NCBI GenBank assembly: GCA_035771165.1
Contig: JAWNZC010000367.1
Location: forward strand, 1,708,001 to 1,772,000
Reading direction: 5' to 3'
Length of the DNA stretch: 64,000 bases
DNA from: Paragorgia papillata
Lineage: Eukaryota; Cnidaria; Anthozoa; Scleralcyonacea; Coralliidae
The notes below the pieces were generated by a model that was not told the DNA's origin, ran no database searches, and worked only from the letters and a program-made list of their open reading frames with translations. Both the position numbers and the translations under genes were made by a program. Below are positions 22,190 to 31,993 of this stretch, in pieces (the first letter of the stretch is position 1; each line of letters starts with the position of its first letter).

Positions 22190-22407
22190 ATGGTCTGGAA
22201 GAAGTCTATAGCGTTGGTCTTTTGCTGTTGCTGGGTCTGTGCGTTTGTTTGGCTCTGCCAATAATGAAGGAAGCAAACCGTGGTCCGAAACTTAGAGGAG
22301 GATGGATGAAAGAGAGCATTGGGCCAGTGGATTTCTTGCAAAAGATCAAGAAGTATCAAGACTATTTGCCTCCTAATTGCCAACCGGATGTTAAATATCG
22401 TTGTTGA
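22190..22407 (+). pseudogene. secreted peptide family copy 4, frameshifted
   Basis: The ancestral ATG at 22190 (MVWKKS) is followed by a two-base insertion (TA) in the fifth to seventh codons relative to copies 2 and 3, so translation from this ATG ends early. After the insertion the family frame is intact to the end: SVGLLLLLGLCVCLALPIMK, the basic segment, the ten residues missing in copy 3, and the C-x7-C pair. No in-frame ATG precedes it; only a TTG does. The position equivalent to the TATA box is degenerate (aatggtgtaag). Coding and promoter damage together indicate a recent pseudogene. Confidence 0.7.
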
Positions 22408-22654
22408 AGAAAAAAATATAGAAAAGTATAAGCAAAAAACTGCTAATTCCGATTCTTGGACTTTCAGTTTATGACCTAGTTAACGAATATAATTCAGTGA
22501 ATGTATATAGATGTCAAAAGATTTAAACATGTATAATTCTCTTTGTGATCCAATAAACGAATCTTTGTTAAACACTCGAATATTCTGCTTATTTGTCTTT
22601 ATGTAGATTTGCCACAAACCGACCAATTATAGTATTTTGTAAGTAAGATTTCTC

Positions 22655-22755
22655 GAACGTACGAACGATCGAACGAACGAACGAACGAACGAACGAACGA
22701 ACGAACGAACGAACGAACGAACGAACGAACGAACGAACGAACGAACGAACGGACG
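22655..22755. repeat. (CGAA)n microsatellite
   Basis: About 24 tetranucleotide units, nearly uninterrupted. Confidence 0.95.
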
Positions 22756-23780
22756 GACAAACTCGCAGGCAGAACCTAGGGCTGCCTGAAAGCTAGCAGC
22801 GCTGCGCAACTAACTCGTCAGAGCAGCGCAATTATAGAATTGTGAATATCACTAACTATATCAAACACTTTCAGCATGATTTCAAAAACTGACTTTTCCC
22901 ATTTCCCATCAGCCAACTTAATAACATATATTTTCCAAGTAGGTAAACTTCCATTTATTTCTTCTGTCTTCTATCTCTACAAATCACAAATTTTGAAGTA
23001 AATGCCTAATTGCTGTTCCAATAGTGTCAATCTTAAACATTTCAGCATCATTTCAACCCTTAAATCTGTGGGGGAATAAAAACAGAAAGAAAGAAGTAAA
23101 GAACTATAAGAGGCATCGCACATGGACTCCATGGGCATGCAATGATCTTTCAGTAGAAATCAGAGAAGATACAATTAAGTCATTGCTGCCTGGGATGTTT
23201 GGGGGAGTTTTGTCTTTGACGAGTAAAATCGTCTGGCATTAACAGAGTAAAACAACGAGGCTGTTTTTGACGGACTCAGGCAGGAATGGGTTAATCACGT
23301 GTAATTAAGTATAGGTTAGTTACGGAGACGGAGGCAGTAGTGTGGTATGAATTGTCATGAAAACAGCTCCCGTAGGATTTGCATGCTAAAATTGATTTTT
23401 TTCTTTTTTGAGTTGACTAGATGTCTAACTGACATATCACTTAGACCTTGAACCTAATGATTTGAAAACTGATGAGGCAAGCAAATATACACTTAACACT
23501 AAGGCAAAGTACATGTTTCGTAACACCTGTTTTTACCTCAAAGTGATATCTTCGAAGATTTTGACTCTTCGCAAGCCTGTTTAATTCGAGCTACATTTGC
23601 TTGTTGGGTTAATCTAATAAGCGGCTAAATATACGAAAATGAACAACGTTTGAAAATATTTCGGCAAGACAACACAACAACAGCAGTCGATTTTATTACC
23701 AATGTATGTACTACACAAAATACTTTAATTTTATTTGGGATGAAAAAGTTTAAGTTGGCCTCCTGCTTTCCTATTATGCA
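22756..23780. other. no gene; single unit of the 13.8-kb repeat family
   Basis: Around 23200-23300 a unit related to 13790-14260 is present in reverse (ttttactc complement, caggaatgggttaa). No supportable ORF. Confidence 0.45.
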
Positions 23781-24214
23781 TACCCTATTTACACAATTAA
23801 GCGCAGCCCCAAATAAGCACCGCCCCTAAATAAGCATCACTTCCAAATAAGCGCCGCCCCCAAATTAGCACCACCCCTAAATAAACGCTGCCTCCAAATT
23901 TGCGCCGCCCCCAAATAAGCACCTCCTCCCCCAAATAAGCACCGCCCTACGCATAGGCGCCGCAGTTATTGACGAAATGCGGAACTTAATCGAATCATTG
24001 TTAGACTTTCGAGCCAAATTAAAAAATAGGTACGATACAACTCAATCTAAGCTAGTCGATGAAATGTATTATTCTATATTTCACCATTGCTCATTCTCTC
24101 CAGAACTTTTGCAATGCGTAGTTCCGTTATGCTTTTTAAAGAGCGCGCCGCCCCCGATTAAGCGCTAAAATTAATTTAAAGAGCGCCGCTACGCTTAATT
24201 GCGTAAATACGGTA
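23781..24214. mobile_element. 434-bp MITE with internal short tandem repeats
   Basis: Termini taccctatttacacaattaa and ttaattgcgtaaatacggta are inverted repeats. Subterminal sequence is a 16-18-bp tandem of aataagcaccgcccccaa-type units. Non-coding. Confidence 0.7.
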
Positions 24215-24700
24215 TACTTTGCAATTGAAATACGTACATCGTTTATTCCGCTTTCAGACACTTGTTTACTTTCTATGAGCGATTAAGCACAGGAAATTAA
24301 CAAGCGTCTGCAAGATAACAGGTCTACCACATTTCTTGAAATTCTGTTAGTGTTGTGATGTTTTTGGTGCTTGTATATAGTAAATATATATATTTAAAAA
24401 GATAATAGTTGCAGCCAGGCATTCTGTTAAAAATCTTTATTAAAAATGTTTGACACTGGCTTGAAGGTTTAAAAGGTTTTTGAATGTTTCGGCTAAGTTA
24501 CTGTACTATGGCCTTCATCAGCACATGGCGTCCTAAGTTAGGAAACTACTTTTCTCATACTCATTAATAATTTATGAGTTAATTAGCCAACAAAAGAAAA
24601 ATATTTCGTCATGTGCACGAGTTTTGAAACCCGGTAAAGGTCGCGCTGACTGAATTCATAATTAAGAAATCAGATAATAAACGGCACAACCAAACTAATT
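24215..24700. other. no gene; retroelement-tail-like phrase
   Basis: The stretch at 24480-24530 (gaatgtttcggctaagttac, ggccttcatcagcaca) resembles phrases common at retroelement ends in invertebrate genomes but is too short to classify. Otherwise unremarkable. Confidence 0.3.
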
Positions 24701-25010
24701 CGGGCAGTCGCTTCAGATACTAAACACCTTAGCTTTGAGCTTTTGTTTACAATCATTAAATTTCTCTTACCCTCTACACTAACTTTCACGCTTATTTGTT
24801 TGCATAGGCAGCAAGAATATAGTCAAAACAATAATATTCTTCGTAAATTTCGTGAAGTTCTTGATTAACCATAGACTAAACTTCTCAAAATATTAGCTTT
24901 CGACTAAACAAATTAATACACATGACAACACTAGCCCAGGACGGCTTTATTCAGCACGACAATGGTGTCGTTTCATTGGTCTGTGTACACAAAGGGAATG
25001 GAATGTGTGG
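24700..25010 (-). repeat. dispersed repeat copy without the Mutator-like insertion
   Basis: The reverse complement of this stretch matches 1-87 plus 1374-1655, so it is an empty-site relative for the element at 97-1364. Confidence 0.7.
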
Positions 25011-25413
25011 CTCGAACGTTGATTCAGCCATTTGAAAACTGGCTGCCAGTTTATTCTACCGAAGAATTGAGTTTGCATTTCTTAAATGACGTCACGCCTT
25101 GTCGGTTCCAGGCCCTATTTTGATCATATAATATTTGCGGCAATTTTTCGCGGGACGTTCAAATTGGAGCATTTTGCCCATGTTTGAAGTAAGCTATCTC
25201 CGAAAAGAATGGACCAAATCAAAAACTGTAAAATAACTTATCAGTTCTTTTGCCGTGATCTATACAAACAAATAAAAACTGTGTATGGTTTATATACACT
25301 TTAAAATCATGGCCAAACTCTTATTATGTTTTCCTCATGAATTATTAATGAGTTTGAGAATTGTATATATATAGACTTGGCATGGTTTTGTATTTTCACT
25401 TGACTGAAGATAC
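25011..25413. other. no gene recognised
   Basis: Unremarkable AT-rich sequence. The phrase catgaattattaatga at 25337-25352 also occurs near 10.45 and 26.5 kb, marking a short dispersed repeat. Confidence 0.4.
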
Positions 25414-25545
25414 AGTACAATACAATACAATACAATACAATACAATACAATACAATACAATACAATACAATACAATACAATACAATACAATACAATACAA
25501 TGCAATGCAATGCACTGCACTGCACTACACTACACTACGCTATTG
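25414..25545. repeat. (TACAA)n pentanucleotide array with variant end
   Basis: About 18 units of TACAA pass into TGCAA, TGCAC and TACAC variants. It lies about 230 bp beyond the stop codon of the R2-like LINE, on its 3' side. Confidence 0.9.
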
Positions 25546-25780
25546 ATTTTTATTACAATTTAAAATTTACAGGTGATGGGTCTTGATTAAGTCCTTCGAA
25601 ATAACAAGTGCCATTAATGGTCATACAATATAGATAATTTTATATACATGAAGTACTTTGTACAATAAATTAATAGGTTTAGAGAAGTTCAAAATAAAAT
25701 TCAAGTTTCTAATATAACGAAATGAATGAAAGTCAATATAAACAGTTTATTCAAGATCAACTTCTACTTCCAAGTTGTCC

Positions 25781-26371
25781 TCATTGAAGCCAAAGGTGTT
25801 CACGGTAAATGTTTGTAGAGCCTTGAATTGCGTCCGTGCAACAAAGTTTCCTGAACAAGGAACGATATCTTTTCGACATTCCAAGGTGCCGTAAGACATT
25901 TTCATTTGCCGGATGCCAAGAGCCAAGAGCACCAACCACAAAACCAAAGACATCGCATTGCTTTCCTTGACCAATGAAAAATTGCTTCAGCCCTTCGTAT
26001 TTAGTGATTTTACGATGTTCAGCATCACGAAGGGCTTCAGCGTTATTGTCAAAGGGGCAACAAACATCAATAATTAGAACTTTATTGCCCTCCTCAACAA
26101 TGATGTCAGGACGTAAACGAGAGTTGGCAGCACGAACTTGTTTGTCGGTAGTAATGGTACCATGTTGAACGGCGTTGGTGATACGGTCTACTATGGTGTT
26201 GTGTCTGCGAAGAATACTAGGCATGTTAGGAAGGCAGTGACACAAGACATGCATGAGGAAGGGTCTCTACCGTGATCAAACACGCAGAACGAGTTTTTGA
26301 AATGGCTTCTCAAATGAAAGACAATGAACCAATGAGCCACCGTTGTGGGAGTTGTGGATGTTTTGCGATAC
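25781..26371 (-). pseudogene. R2-like restriction-like endonuclease domain
   Basis: The frame from 26254 to the stop at 25781 begins HVLCHCLPNMPSILRRHN, part of the Cys/His cluster that precedes the nuclease. It then shows the catalytic core RLRPDIIVEEGNKVLIIDVC (PD...D pattern of PD-(D/E)XK enzymes) and a Lys-rich follow-up (HRKITKYEGLKQFF). The 26254-26371 part (AHWFIVFHLRSHFKN) lies in another frame, so at least one frameshift separates it. In intact elements this domain cleaves the insertion site. The C-terminus appears complete (ends STNIYREHLWLQ). Confidence 0.8.
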
Positions 26372-26531
26372 AATTTTACTCAATCGTATCGTGTTTCCTG
26401 TTTAATTAACATAAATGAAACTCTAGTGTTTGATGAAGAAACAGATCAAACACTAGTGTTTGATGCAGTGCTTTACCGTGTTTCACAGCCCATTCACGTG
26501 ACGGAATGGAGCTGTCTAATTGAGTAAAATT
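26372..26531. mobile_element. 160-bp MITE with 13-bp TIRs inside the LINE
   Basis: Perfect 13-bp inverted ends (aattttactcaat / attgagtaaaatt) enclose non-coding sequence with an internal short tandem (caaacactagtgtttgatg). It interrupts the region between RT and nuclease of the R2-like copy. A catgaattattaatga phrase follows immediately. Confidence 0.65.
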
Positions 26532-26788
26532 CTCATGAATTATTAATGAATTTGAGAATTTAATTTCAATACCTAGGTTACGAGTGGATTTGCGGACTCG
26601 GGTCCACAACGATTGAATACGGAAATGCATGTTGTTTAAACGATCATCAGGAAGGCTGGACAGGTAGTTGGATTTCAGAGCAGAAGTAGGATTAGATCGG
26701 GAGGCATGTCGGACGGTTTATGTTAATTCAGCATTAGCAATGTGAATTACAGTCGGGTCGGAGGAAGATAGAATCTTAACCGAATGAA

Positions 26789-27890
26789 TTATTGCTTGAC
26801 CTCAGCTTCAAGGATTGGATCAAGGAGGCCTAGGCCACCAGCGCGTTTGTGAGCGAAGATGTAGGAAGCAGAAGCTCGAGATGGTAGAGAACATATTCTA
26901 CGAATGGTGGAAACGAGAGTTGAACGATATTCACGTAGATGTTCTTTTTTCGGGTATCCAGCACGAAGGGCGAATGTTAAGGAAGGTTGAAGGAAGGTAC
27001 GAATCATGTGTAACTTCTGCCAAGGAGCTAAAAGGGATTTCTCAATATTGTCCAAATCACGTGAAATGTTTTGAACCAAATCAGATATGTTATCTGGGTC
27101 ATGGATTAGGCCAATAGGAACACCAAGGTATTTGTAAGGATGTTCACGATCAAGTGAAGGAATGGAATTATTCTGGACGATGAATTCATTAAGTTCAAAA
27201 GAAGATTCAGAATGATTAGATCTGGAACAGGTGAGGCTGATAGAGGCGCACTTATCAGGTCTGAAGGATAAAGCAAGGGTTGTCGCAGTTGAAGAAGCAG
27301 CATCTAAGAGTTTCTGGAGTCGGTCTTTATTTCTGGAGATTATGACAAGATCATCAGCATAAGCAAGGACAGAGACAGGTATACCATGAAGTTTAGCAGG
27401 ACCAATGTCTGAAGCTTTTTGTTTAATCGCACGTAAAATGATGTCGATGGTCAAATTGAAAATTATTGGGCTTAACGGACAACCTTGCTTGACACATGAT
27501 AAAACTGGTATATCCGAGGTCAAAGTGGTGGGGGTACGTATTTTGGTGGTGGCTCCAGAATAAGAATTGGTGATCATTTCAATTAGTGGTTGTGGTACTC
27601 CAATATGAGAAAGGGTAGAGGTGATAGCAGAATGATCGGGATACTTCCAAAAGCATTGCGAAGATCAGGCCCAGCGACAAAAACATTTTCCCGATTACGT
27701 CGGGCATCACCTACGACGGACTGGAGGAGAAAGGTATGTTCATTACAACCTTCACTGGGACCAGCACTCTTCTGTTCTTTGGATGAAAGATCGTGATCAA
27801 TGGCCCATGATGTTAGTCGTTTGGCGATAACTCCCATAACTAACTTGTAGAGACACGACATTAAGGCGATGGGTCTAAAGTTAGAAGGAT
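26789..27890 (-). pseudogene. R2-like reverse transcriptase domain
   Basis: The main open part (27577 to 26789) contains the RT motifs QGCPLSPIIFNLTID (motif B region), the catalytic LAYADDLVIIS (motif C, YADD), the KYLGVPIG motif, and the thumb/linker. The N-terminal RT part (27890 to 27583) carries FRPIALMSCLYK and the motif A region (GPDLRNAFGSIP). A one-base loss at about 27645, just after FGS, separates the two frames. The family copies RNA from a nicked target. All catalytic residues are readable, but the frame is broken. Confidence 0.85.
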
Positions 27891-27907
27891 CGTCTGTGCT
27901 ACCTTCC

Positions 27908-28107
27908 TTCTTCTCATGAAATCCGTCGAAAACTCTTCTCTGCCGCCAATACCTCTCCTAGGCCTGATCGCGTCGAATATCGTCACTTGAAAAGCATTGA
28001 CCCATCGTGCTCAATCCTTTCTCTCCTTTTCCAACACTGCTTCAAGCAACGTGATGTTCCTCCAGCCTGGAAGTCTGCGACAACGGTGCTCATCTATAAG
28101 AAGGAGA
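27908..28107 (+). pseudogene. inverted 200-bp segment of the LINE (RT start region)
   Basis: Only on the plus strand does this stretch encode typical R2-like pre-RT/RT sequence: KLFSAANTSPRPDRVEYRHL, then IDPSCSILSLLFQHCFKQRD, then VPPAWKSATTVLIYKK. Its neighbours on both sides encode the expected preceding and following protein on the minus strand. The segment has therefore been flipped in place. Short inverted matches lie at its ends (tccttcttctc near 27905 and aagaaggagaa near 28099). Confidence 0.8.
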
Positions 28108-28900
28108 AAAGAGGAAGTCATCGCTCGGAGCAGGTGTAACAAGATCTTTTAATTTGTTTTGAAGGGATGTGGTGTCATATTGACGAAAGGAAAATGTATT
28201 TCTAAAGAATGATTCTGCTTTATCTGTTGAACCAGTGTAGAAAGGTACTGTTAGGAGAGAGGATTTTCCGAGCAGCTCTTTTCTTAGAGTGACGATATAA
28301 CGTTTGAATGCGTTGTGCTTCAGCGGGATTAGATAAAAACGGTCGATGACGGAAAGCAGGACGGCGGCCAGATGGGCGATCACGACGAGGAAGAGGTTTT
28401 GGGCGACGAAAAGAAGATGAAGATTCTGCAGCGATTTCTAAAGCGAGAGATCGAGATTCAACGGCAAATTCATCGCAGAGGGTGCAAAAGTCCGGCCACG
28501 GAATGTCCCCGGAGAAGGCAGTTGTCCATTTTTCACGGAAAGCAATTCTCTTCAAGCGTGATTCTGAAGGAATGGACGATGGTGAGTTTTGAGATTGTGT
28601 GAAATCATCATCATGCATGTTGGGGGAAGAAGAATCATTAACAGGAAAAGATCGCGACTCAGAAGTTGAACAGGTATTTGTCGAAGGATTTCCATCGTTG
28701 TGAGAAGTAAAGGAAGATGGCGGAGTGGGGTTCAATAATGAGGAAGGAGGAGTAGGTATCTCAGCAGAAGAATGTAAAGTCGGATTAATTAGGTCATCGA
28801 CATCTGGTTAGGCAACGTTGGGTGAACGACGAGGAGGGTGTGGAGATGACCAGGGAGAAAAGAATCCAGCAGTTGTTGGTCTTTGGTAACTAGGTCTAGG
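28108..28900 (-). pseudogene. R2-like LINE N-terminal region
   Basis: The 28735-28220 frame is a Ser/Pro-rich, acidic N-terminus followed by RIAFREKWTTAFSGDIPWPD and a Lys/Arg-rich stretch (AEAQRIQTLYRHSKKRAARK) typical of the region before the RT in this group. An overlapping frame continues AESFFRNTFSFRQYD to about 28110, where the inverted segment starts. The reading continues upstream to about 28895, without the CCHH fingers expected of a full-length N-terminus, so the 5' end is truncated where the Polinton-side repeats begin. Confidence 0.65.
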
Positions 28901-28904
28901 AGAA

Positions 28905-29500
28905 GGTCCTATAGTCTTAGGACTATAGTCTTAGGCCTGTAGTCTTAGGCCTATGACTATCACATATAGAAAGGGGTGTAAATTCAACCCACGATCATTT
29001 GAAGATGTCTGCTCGTATAAGAAGGAACTGCGACTTTCTGAAGGTATTGACACAATGTAATGCACGAATGCGAAAAGCAATCATAAAAGCAGCTGATAAA
29101 GATTTACTGGAGGCCATAACTGAATGTCTATTGAACATATGGTGTGAAACAATCAAAATTACTCCTGAAACTGCAAAGAATCTGGCACCGTATAACGATC
29201 ATATTAAATTTGTCGCTAGCTCAAATAATCCCATAGCAGAGAGGAAGGAAGTTATTCTGCAATATGGTGAGGGTTTCTTGCCCTTTCTCCTTGCTCCAGT
29301 ACTCGAACAGTTGGCCAGCTTTTTGCTGGAATAAAGAAATGAGTACGTAATCAGAGTGTTTTGGGGAGTAATCTTCTAGGTATAGTCTTAGGACTATGAC
29401 TATAAAGACTATAGGACTGGGACTATTAGGACTATAGTCTTAGGACTATGACTATGGTCTCAGGACTATAACCGGCTATAGTCTTTGGACTATTGTGTTG
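28905..29500. repeat. clusters of CTATAGTCTTAGGACTATAG-like words flanking the pX-like ORF
   Basis: The near-palindromic word tagtcttaggacta and variants occur at 28905-28970 and again at 29375-29495, on both sides of the pX-like gene. They look like short recombination-prone repeats; function unknown. Confidence 0.6.
29005..29334 (+). CDS. Polinton/adintovirus pX-like core protein
   Basis: The ATG at 29005 gives about 109 residues beginning MSARIRRNCDFLKVL. The pattern, a basic N-terminal helix region, KADKDLLEAI-like segment, a middle predicted helix, then a Gly-Phe-Leu-Pro hydrophobic C-terminus (GEGFLPFLLAPVLEQLASFL), is that of the pX/Mu-like core proteins encoded by Polintons and adintoviruses, which coat the linear dsDNA genome inside the virion. 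The frame is intact, but neighbouring virion genes (capsids, protease, polymerase B, integrase) are absent from the window. It lies 230 bp before the packaging ATPase in the same direction, the expected neighbourhood. Assignment rests on remembered family pattern, not a search. Confidence 0.65.
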   Translation: MSARIRRNCDFLKVLTQCNARMRKAIIKAADKDLLEAITECLLNIWCETIKITPETAKNLAPYNDHIKFVASSNNPIAERKEVILQYGEGFLPFLLAPVLEQLASFLLE

Positions 29501-29567
29501 AATCACTATAAACAAGGATGGACAATAGAAAAATCTTCATTTTTTATCTGACAGTCTTAACTGAAAC

Positions 29568-30960
29568 ATGTCCTACGTTTGTGAAGTTTGTGGAAAATCT
29601 TTCGCTAATTCAAGTAATCTCCTCCGTCACATGAAGATGGTTCATAGATCGTCGACAAAACAAATAAGACAGGCAGGTCCTCTCATCAATGGATCCACAA
29701 TATTGCAGCATCCGTTTACCTGCATTGTTGCAGGGTGTACTCAGAGTGGTAAAACCGTATGGGTAAAAACTCTTCTGGAGAATGCAAGAACAAATATCAA
29801 CCCCCCTCCTGAACGTATCATTTGGTGTTATGGGCAGTGGCAACCCATGTACCTGGATATGATCAAAACTATACCTGACATTGAACATTGAACTGAACGA
29901 AGGAATACCTACGAACATCGACTCGGAAGATTTTCTTGATGTTTCGAAGCGAAATCTTATTGTCCTCGATGATCTTATGGATCAATCAGGAAGAGATAAG
30001 CGCGTTGCAAATTTATTTACCAAGGGAAGCCATCATAGGAATCTCTCAGTGATCTATATTGTTCAGAATATATTTCACCAAGGAAAGGAAACCAGAAACA
30101 CCAGCCTCAACGCACACTATATCATACTCTTCAAGTCTCCGAGGGATAAACAACAAATTTCTATTATGGCACGACAAGTGAATCCTGGACATGTTCAGGA
30201 ATTTATGAAGAGTTACGAAGAAGCAACGAGTCGCCCCCATGGATATCTGATGCTTGATCTAAAGCCGACTACGGATGACAAACATCGTCTCAAGACAAAT
30301 GTTTTACCTGAAGAAAATAGCTCCGTCCTGCAGCAGAACATAAGCAGATATATTCAAAAGAAATCGTATCAGCAACCTCCAATCGTCAACGCTATGCACA
30401 ATACAGAACAGCTAATGCGAGATATTGTACTAACACCACAATTAACACCCGATGAAAAGAACATCCTATACTCTAATCAACTCGATCGTTTTCTGACATT
30501 CCAACAGCAGCTGCAGAATCAGCAGCATCAAGTTCAAACTAATCTTCAAACGCAGCTACTAAAAGTTATACAAAATTTGACAGAGACCCCACAGAAGCCT
30601 CAAAAACCTGAACCCCAGCAAGCGGAACACCTTCCGTTGGATTCTCCGTCTAAACTTAGCGTACCTAAACCATATTTTCTAACTCCTCCTCCGACTGTTG
30701 AATACCCAAAGCCGAATCCTTTGCAAAAATGGTTAACTGTTGATTCTGGCACAGATGAAAGTGATCCTGGTGAAAACGACTCAGACAACGAAGACTCGCA
30801 TGGAGAAGAAAGCTCACATGAAAGAGAAGACAATAATAGTCAAAACGAAGACTCCTTATACATCACACTGCGCCCCAGGAACGACCCTCAAAATCCTTAT
30901 AAAGTGCCTTATAAAGTGCGAATGCCTACTAGATTCAATAACAGAAGCCGCCCTTATTAA
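29568..30960 (+). pseudogene. Polinton/adintovirus packaging ATPase with N-terminal C2H2 finger, frameshifted
   Basis: The first frame (29568-29891) starts with a C2H2 zinc finger (CEVCGKSFANSSNLLRHMK, C-x2-C-x12-H-x4-H) and then the Walker A motif AGCTQSGKT. The second frame (29881-30960) carries Walker B (LIVLDDLM) and the rest of an FtsK/A32-like genome-packaging ATPase up to about residue 150, then a long Gln/Pro-rich and acidic tail ending in a basic Arg-rich tip. The frames are split by a 7-bp tandem duplication (attgaac twice at about 29879-29893), which shifts reading by one. Such ATPases drive DNA into the capsid. Apart from that duplication the reading is clean, so inactivation looks recent. 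Finger-ATPase fusion and long tail are noteworthy. Confidence 0.7.
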
Positions 30961-31044
30961 AAACGTTTTAAACTGATCAGTGTAACTATTTGTATGTAAC
31001 CGTAATTTATTTTATTGACATGTATAAGTTTAAACCAAAGCCTA

Positions 31045-31050
31045 AATAAA
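31045..31050 (+). terminator. AATAAA polyadenylation signal after the ATPase gene
   Basis: AATAAA lies 85 bp downstream of the ATPase stop codon in an AT-rich context; a plausible 3' processing signal for the plus-strand viral-type genes. Confidence 0.45.
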
Positions 31051-31248
31051 TATTTTAAACTGATTGCTGTGAATTCTGTCTTATGCAAAATACACGTGCT
31101 CTTTTGGTCTTTAATCCCCTTAATTGCCCTGCCCTAACATGTCCCATTGTTTCATTCGCTAATGACCCTCTAATGATCTCCTAATGACATTTCTACACAT
31201 GGCTTATGCAAATATCAGTTTGAATATTTAAGTTCTAAGTGTTCGTTG

Positions 31249-31564
31249 CTAAGCGTTTTCTGGAGCGTATTGCTCAACAACTATTAGCCTTATATAAGAC
31301 AAGTCAATACATCTCAAATCGTTTATCGTTCTTCTCACGGCCTTTCTGATCGTTTCTTCGTCACAGGAGTCACTTACTTTAAGAACTAAAGCTAAATAAG
31401 CAATAATACGCCCAAAATTGGTCGCCTGCATCTCCCTGTAAATATTCACCAACTTATCTCCACAGATTCGATTGTTCGGTAAGTAAGGATTCTAAGTGAA
31501 AAGACAGAGTGTCTTTATCGATACCAATGTTATTTTTCCTTAGTTCGTCGTAAATAATATCCAT
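31249..31564 (-). pseudogene. broken ORF with Bcl-2 BH1-like motif (candidate viral apoptosis regulator)
   Basis: Convergent to the ATPase, a minus-strand frame ending at 31249 contains QATNFGRIIAYLALVLK, which resembles the BH1 motif of Bcl-2 proteins (NWGRIV followed by a hydrophobic helix), then a charged helix-like stretch. No ATG starts this frame. A short Met-initiated frame begins at 31564 in another phase and stops at 31454, overlapping it, so the gene is probably one protein broken by a frameshift. No BH2-like Trp motif follows. Bcl-2 homologues have been reported in adintovirus-type elements, which fits the position, but the match here is a single short motif. Alternatively it is an unrelated helical protein. 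Confidence 0.35.
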
Positions 31565-31599
31565 TTTATCAAACGTTTAACGTACGCACTGTTTCGGTA

Positions 31600-31979
31600 A
31601 AGTGTATAAATGAAAGTTGGTTACTATTACTTATATAAGTCGAGTGCCAAAATACTCGGAGAGCTGTCGGTTGTGATGGTGATAACGTATGCATAAATAG
31701 TCGGTTATAACGTAATAAAAACTGGGGGTTGAGTGACAACTATGGTTTAGGGGGTTGGATAAGAGCTATCGGTTATGACGTATTACACGGGGGGTTGGAT
31801 AAAAGCTGGGGTTTGAGGGCTGGATAAAAGTTAGGGCTAGGAAGTCCCAAAGGAGCCTGAGAAATAATGATGTAAACATAAATAATGAGATTAGGGTTAG
31901 GGAATCCTAAAGGAGCCTGAGAATGAATAAATAATAAGTTGAATATTTAATGAGGCGGCATCCCTTTGGGGTCTGGATG
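31600..31979. other. no gene; short degenerate tandem
   Basis: Words ggttggataaaagct and ctaaaggagcctgagaa/cccaaaggagcctgagaa repeat at 31750-31930, giving a small degenerate tandem. A G run (31979-31993) leads into the microsatellite. Confidence 0.45.
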
Positions 31980-31993
31980 GGGGGGGGGGGGGT

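Larger units (their letters stand above)
25745..28900 (-). mobile_element. degraded R2-like non-LTR retrotransposon
   Basis: Read on the minus strand the order is: Ser/Pro-rich N-terminus, linker, RT core, and a C-terminal restriction-like endonuclease. This single-ORF layout with a C-terminal PD-(D/E)XK nuclease is that of the R2/NeSL group, which nick target DNA and prime reverse transcription there. The copy carries several frameshifts, a 200-bp internal inversion (27908-28107) and a MITE insertion (26372-26531). No intact target-site context is visible. Confidence 0.8.

Noticed and set aside
26815..27117. 100-codon plus-strand ORF inside the LINE
   Set aside because: Antisense shadow of the reverse-transcriptase frame.
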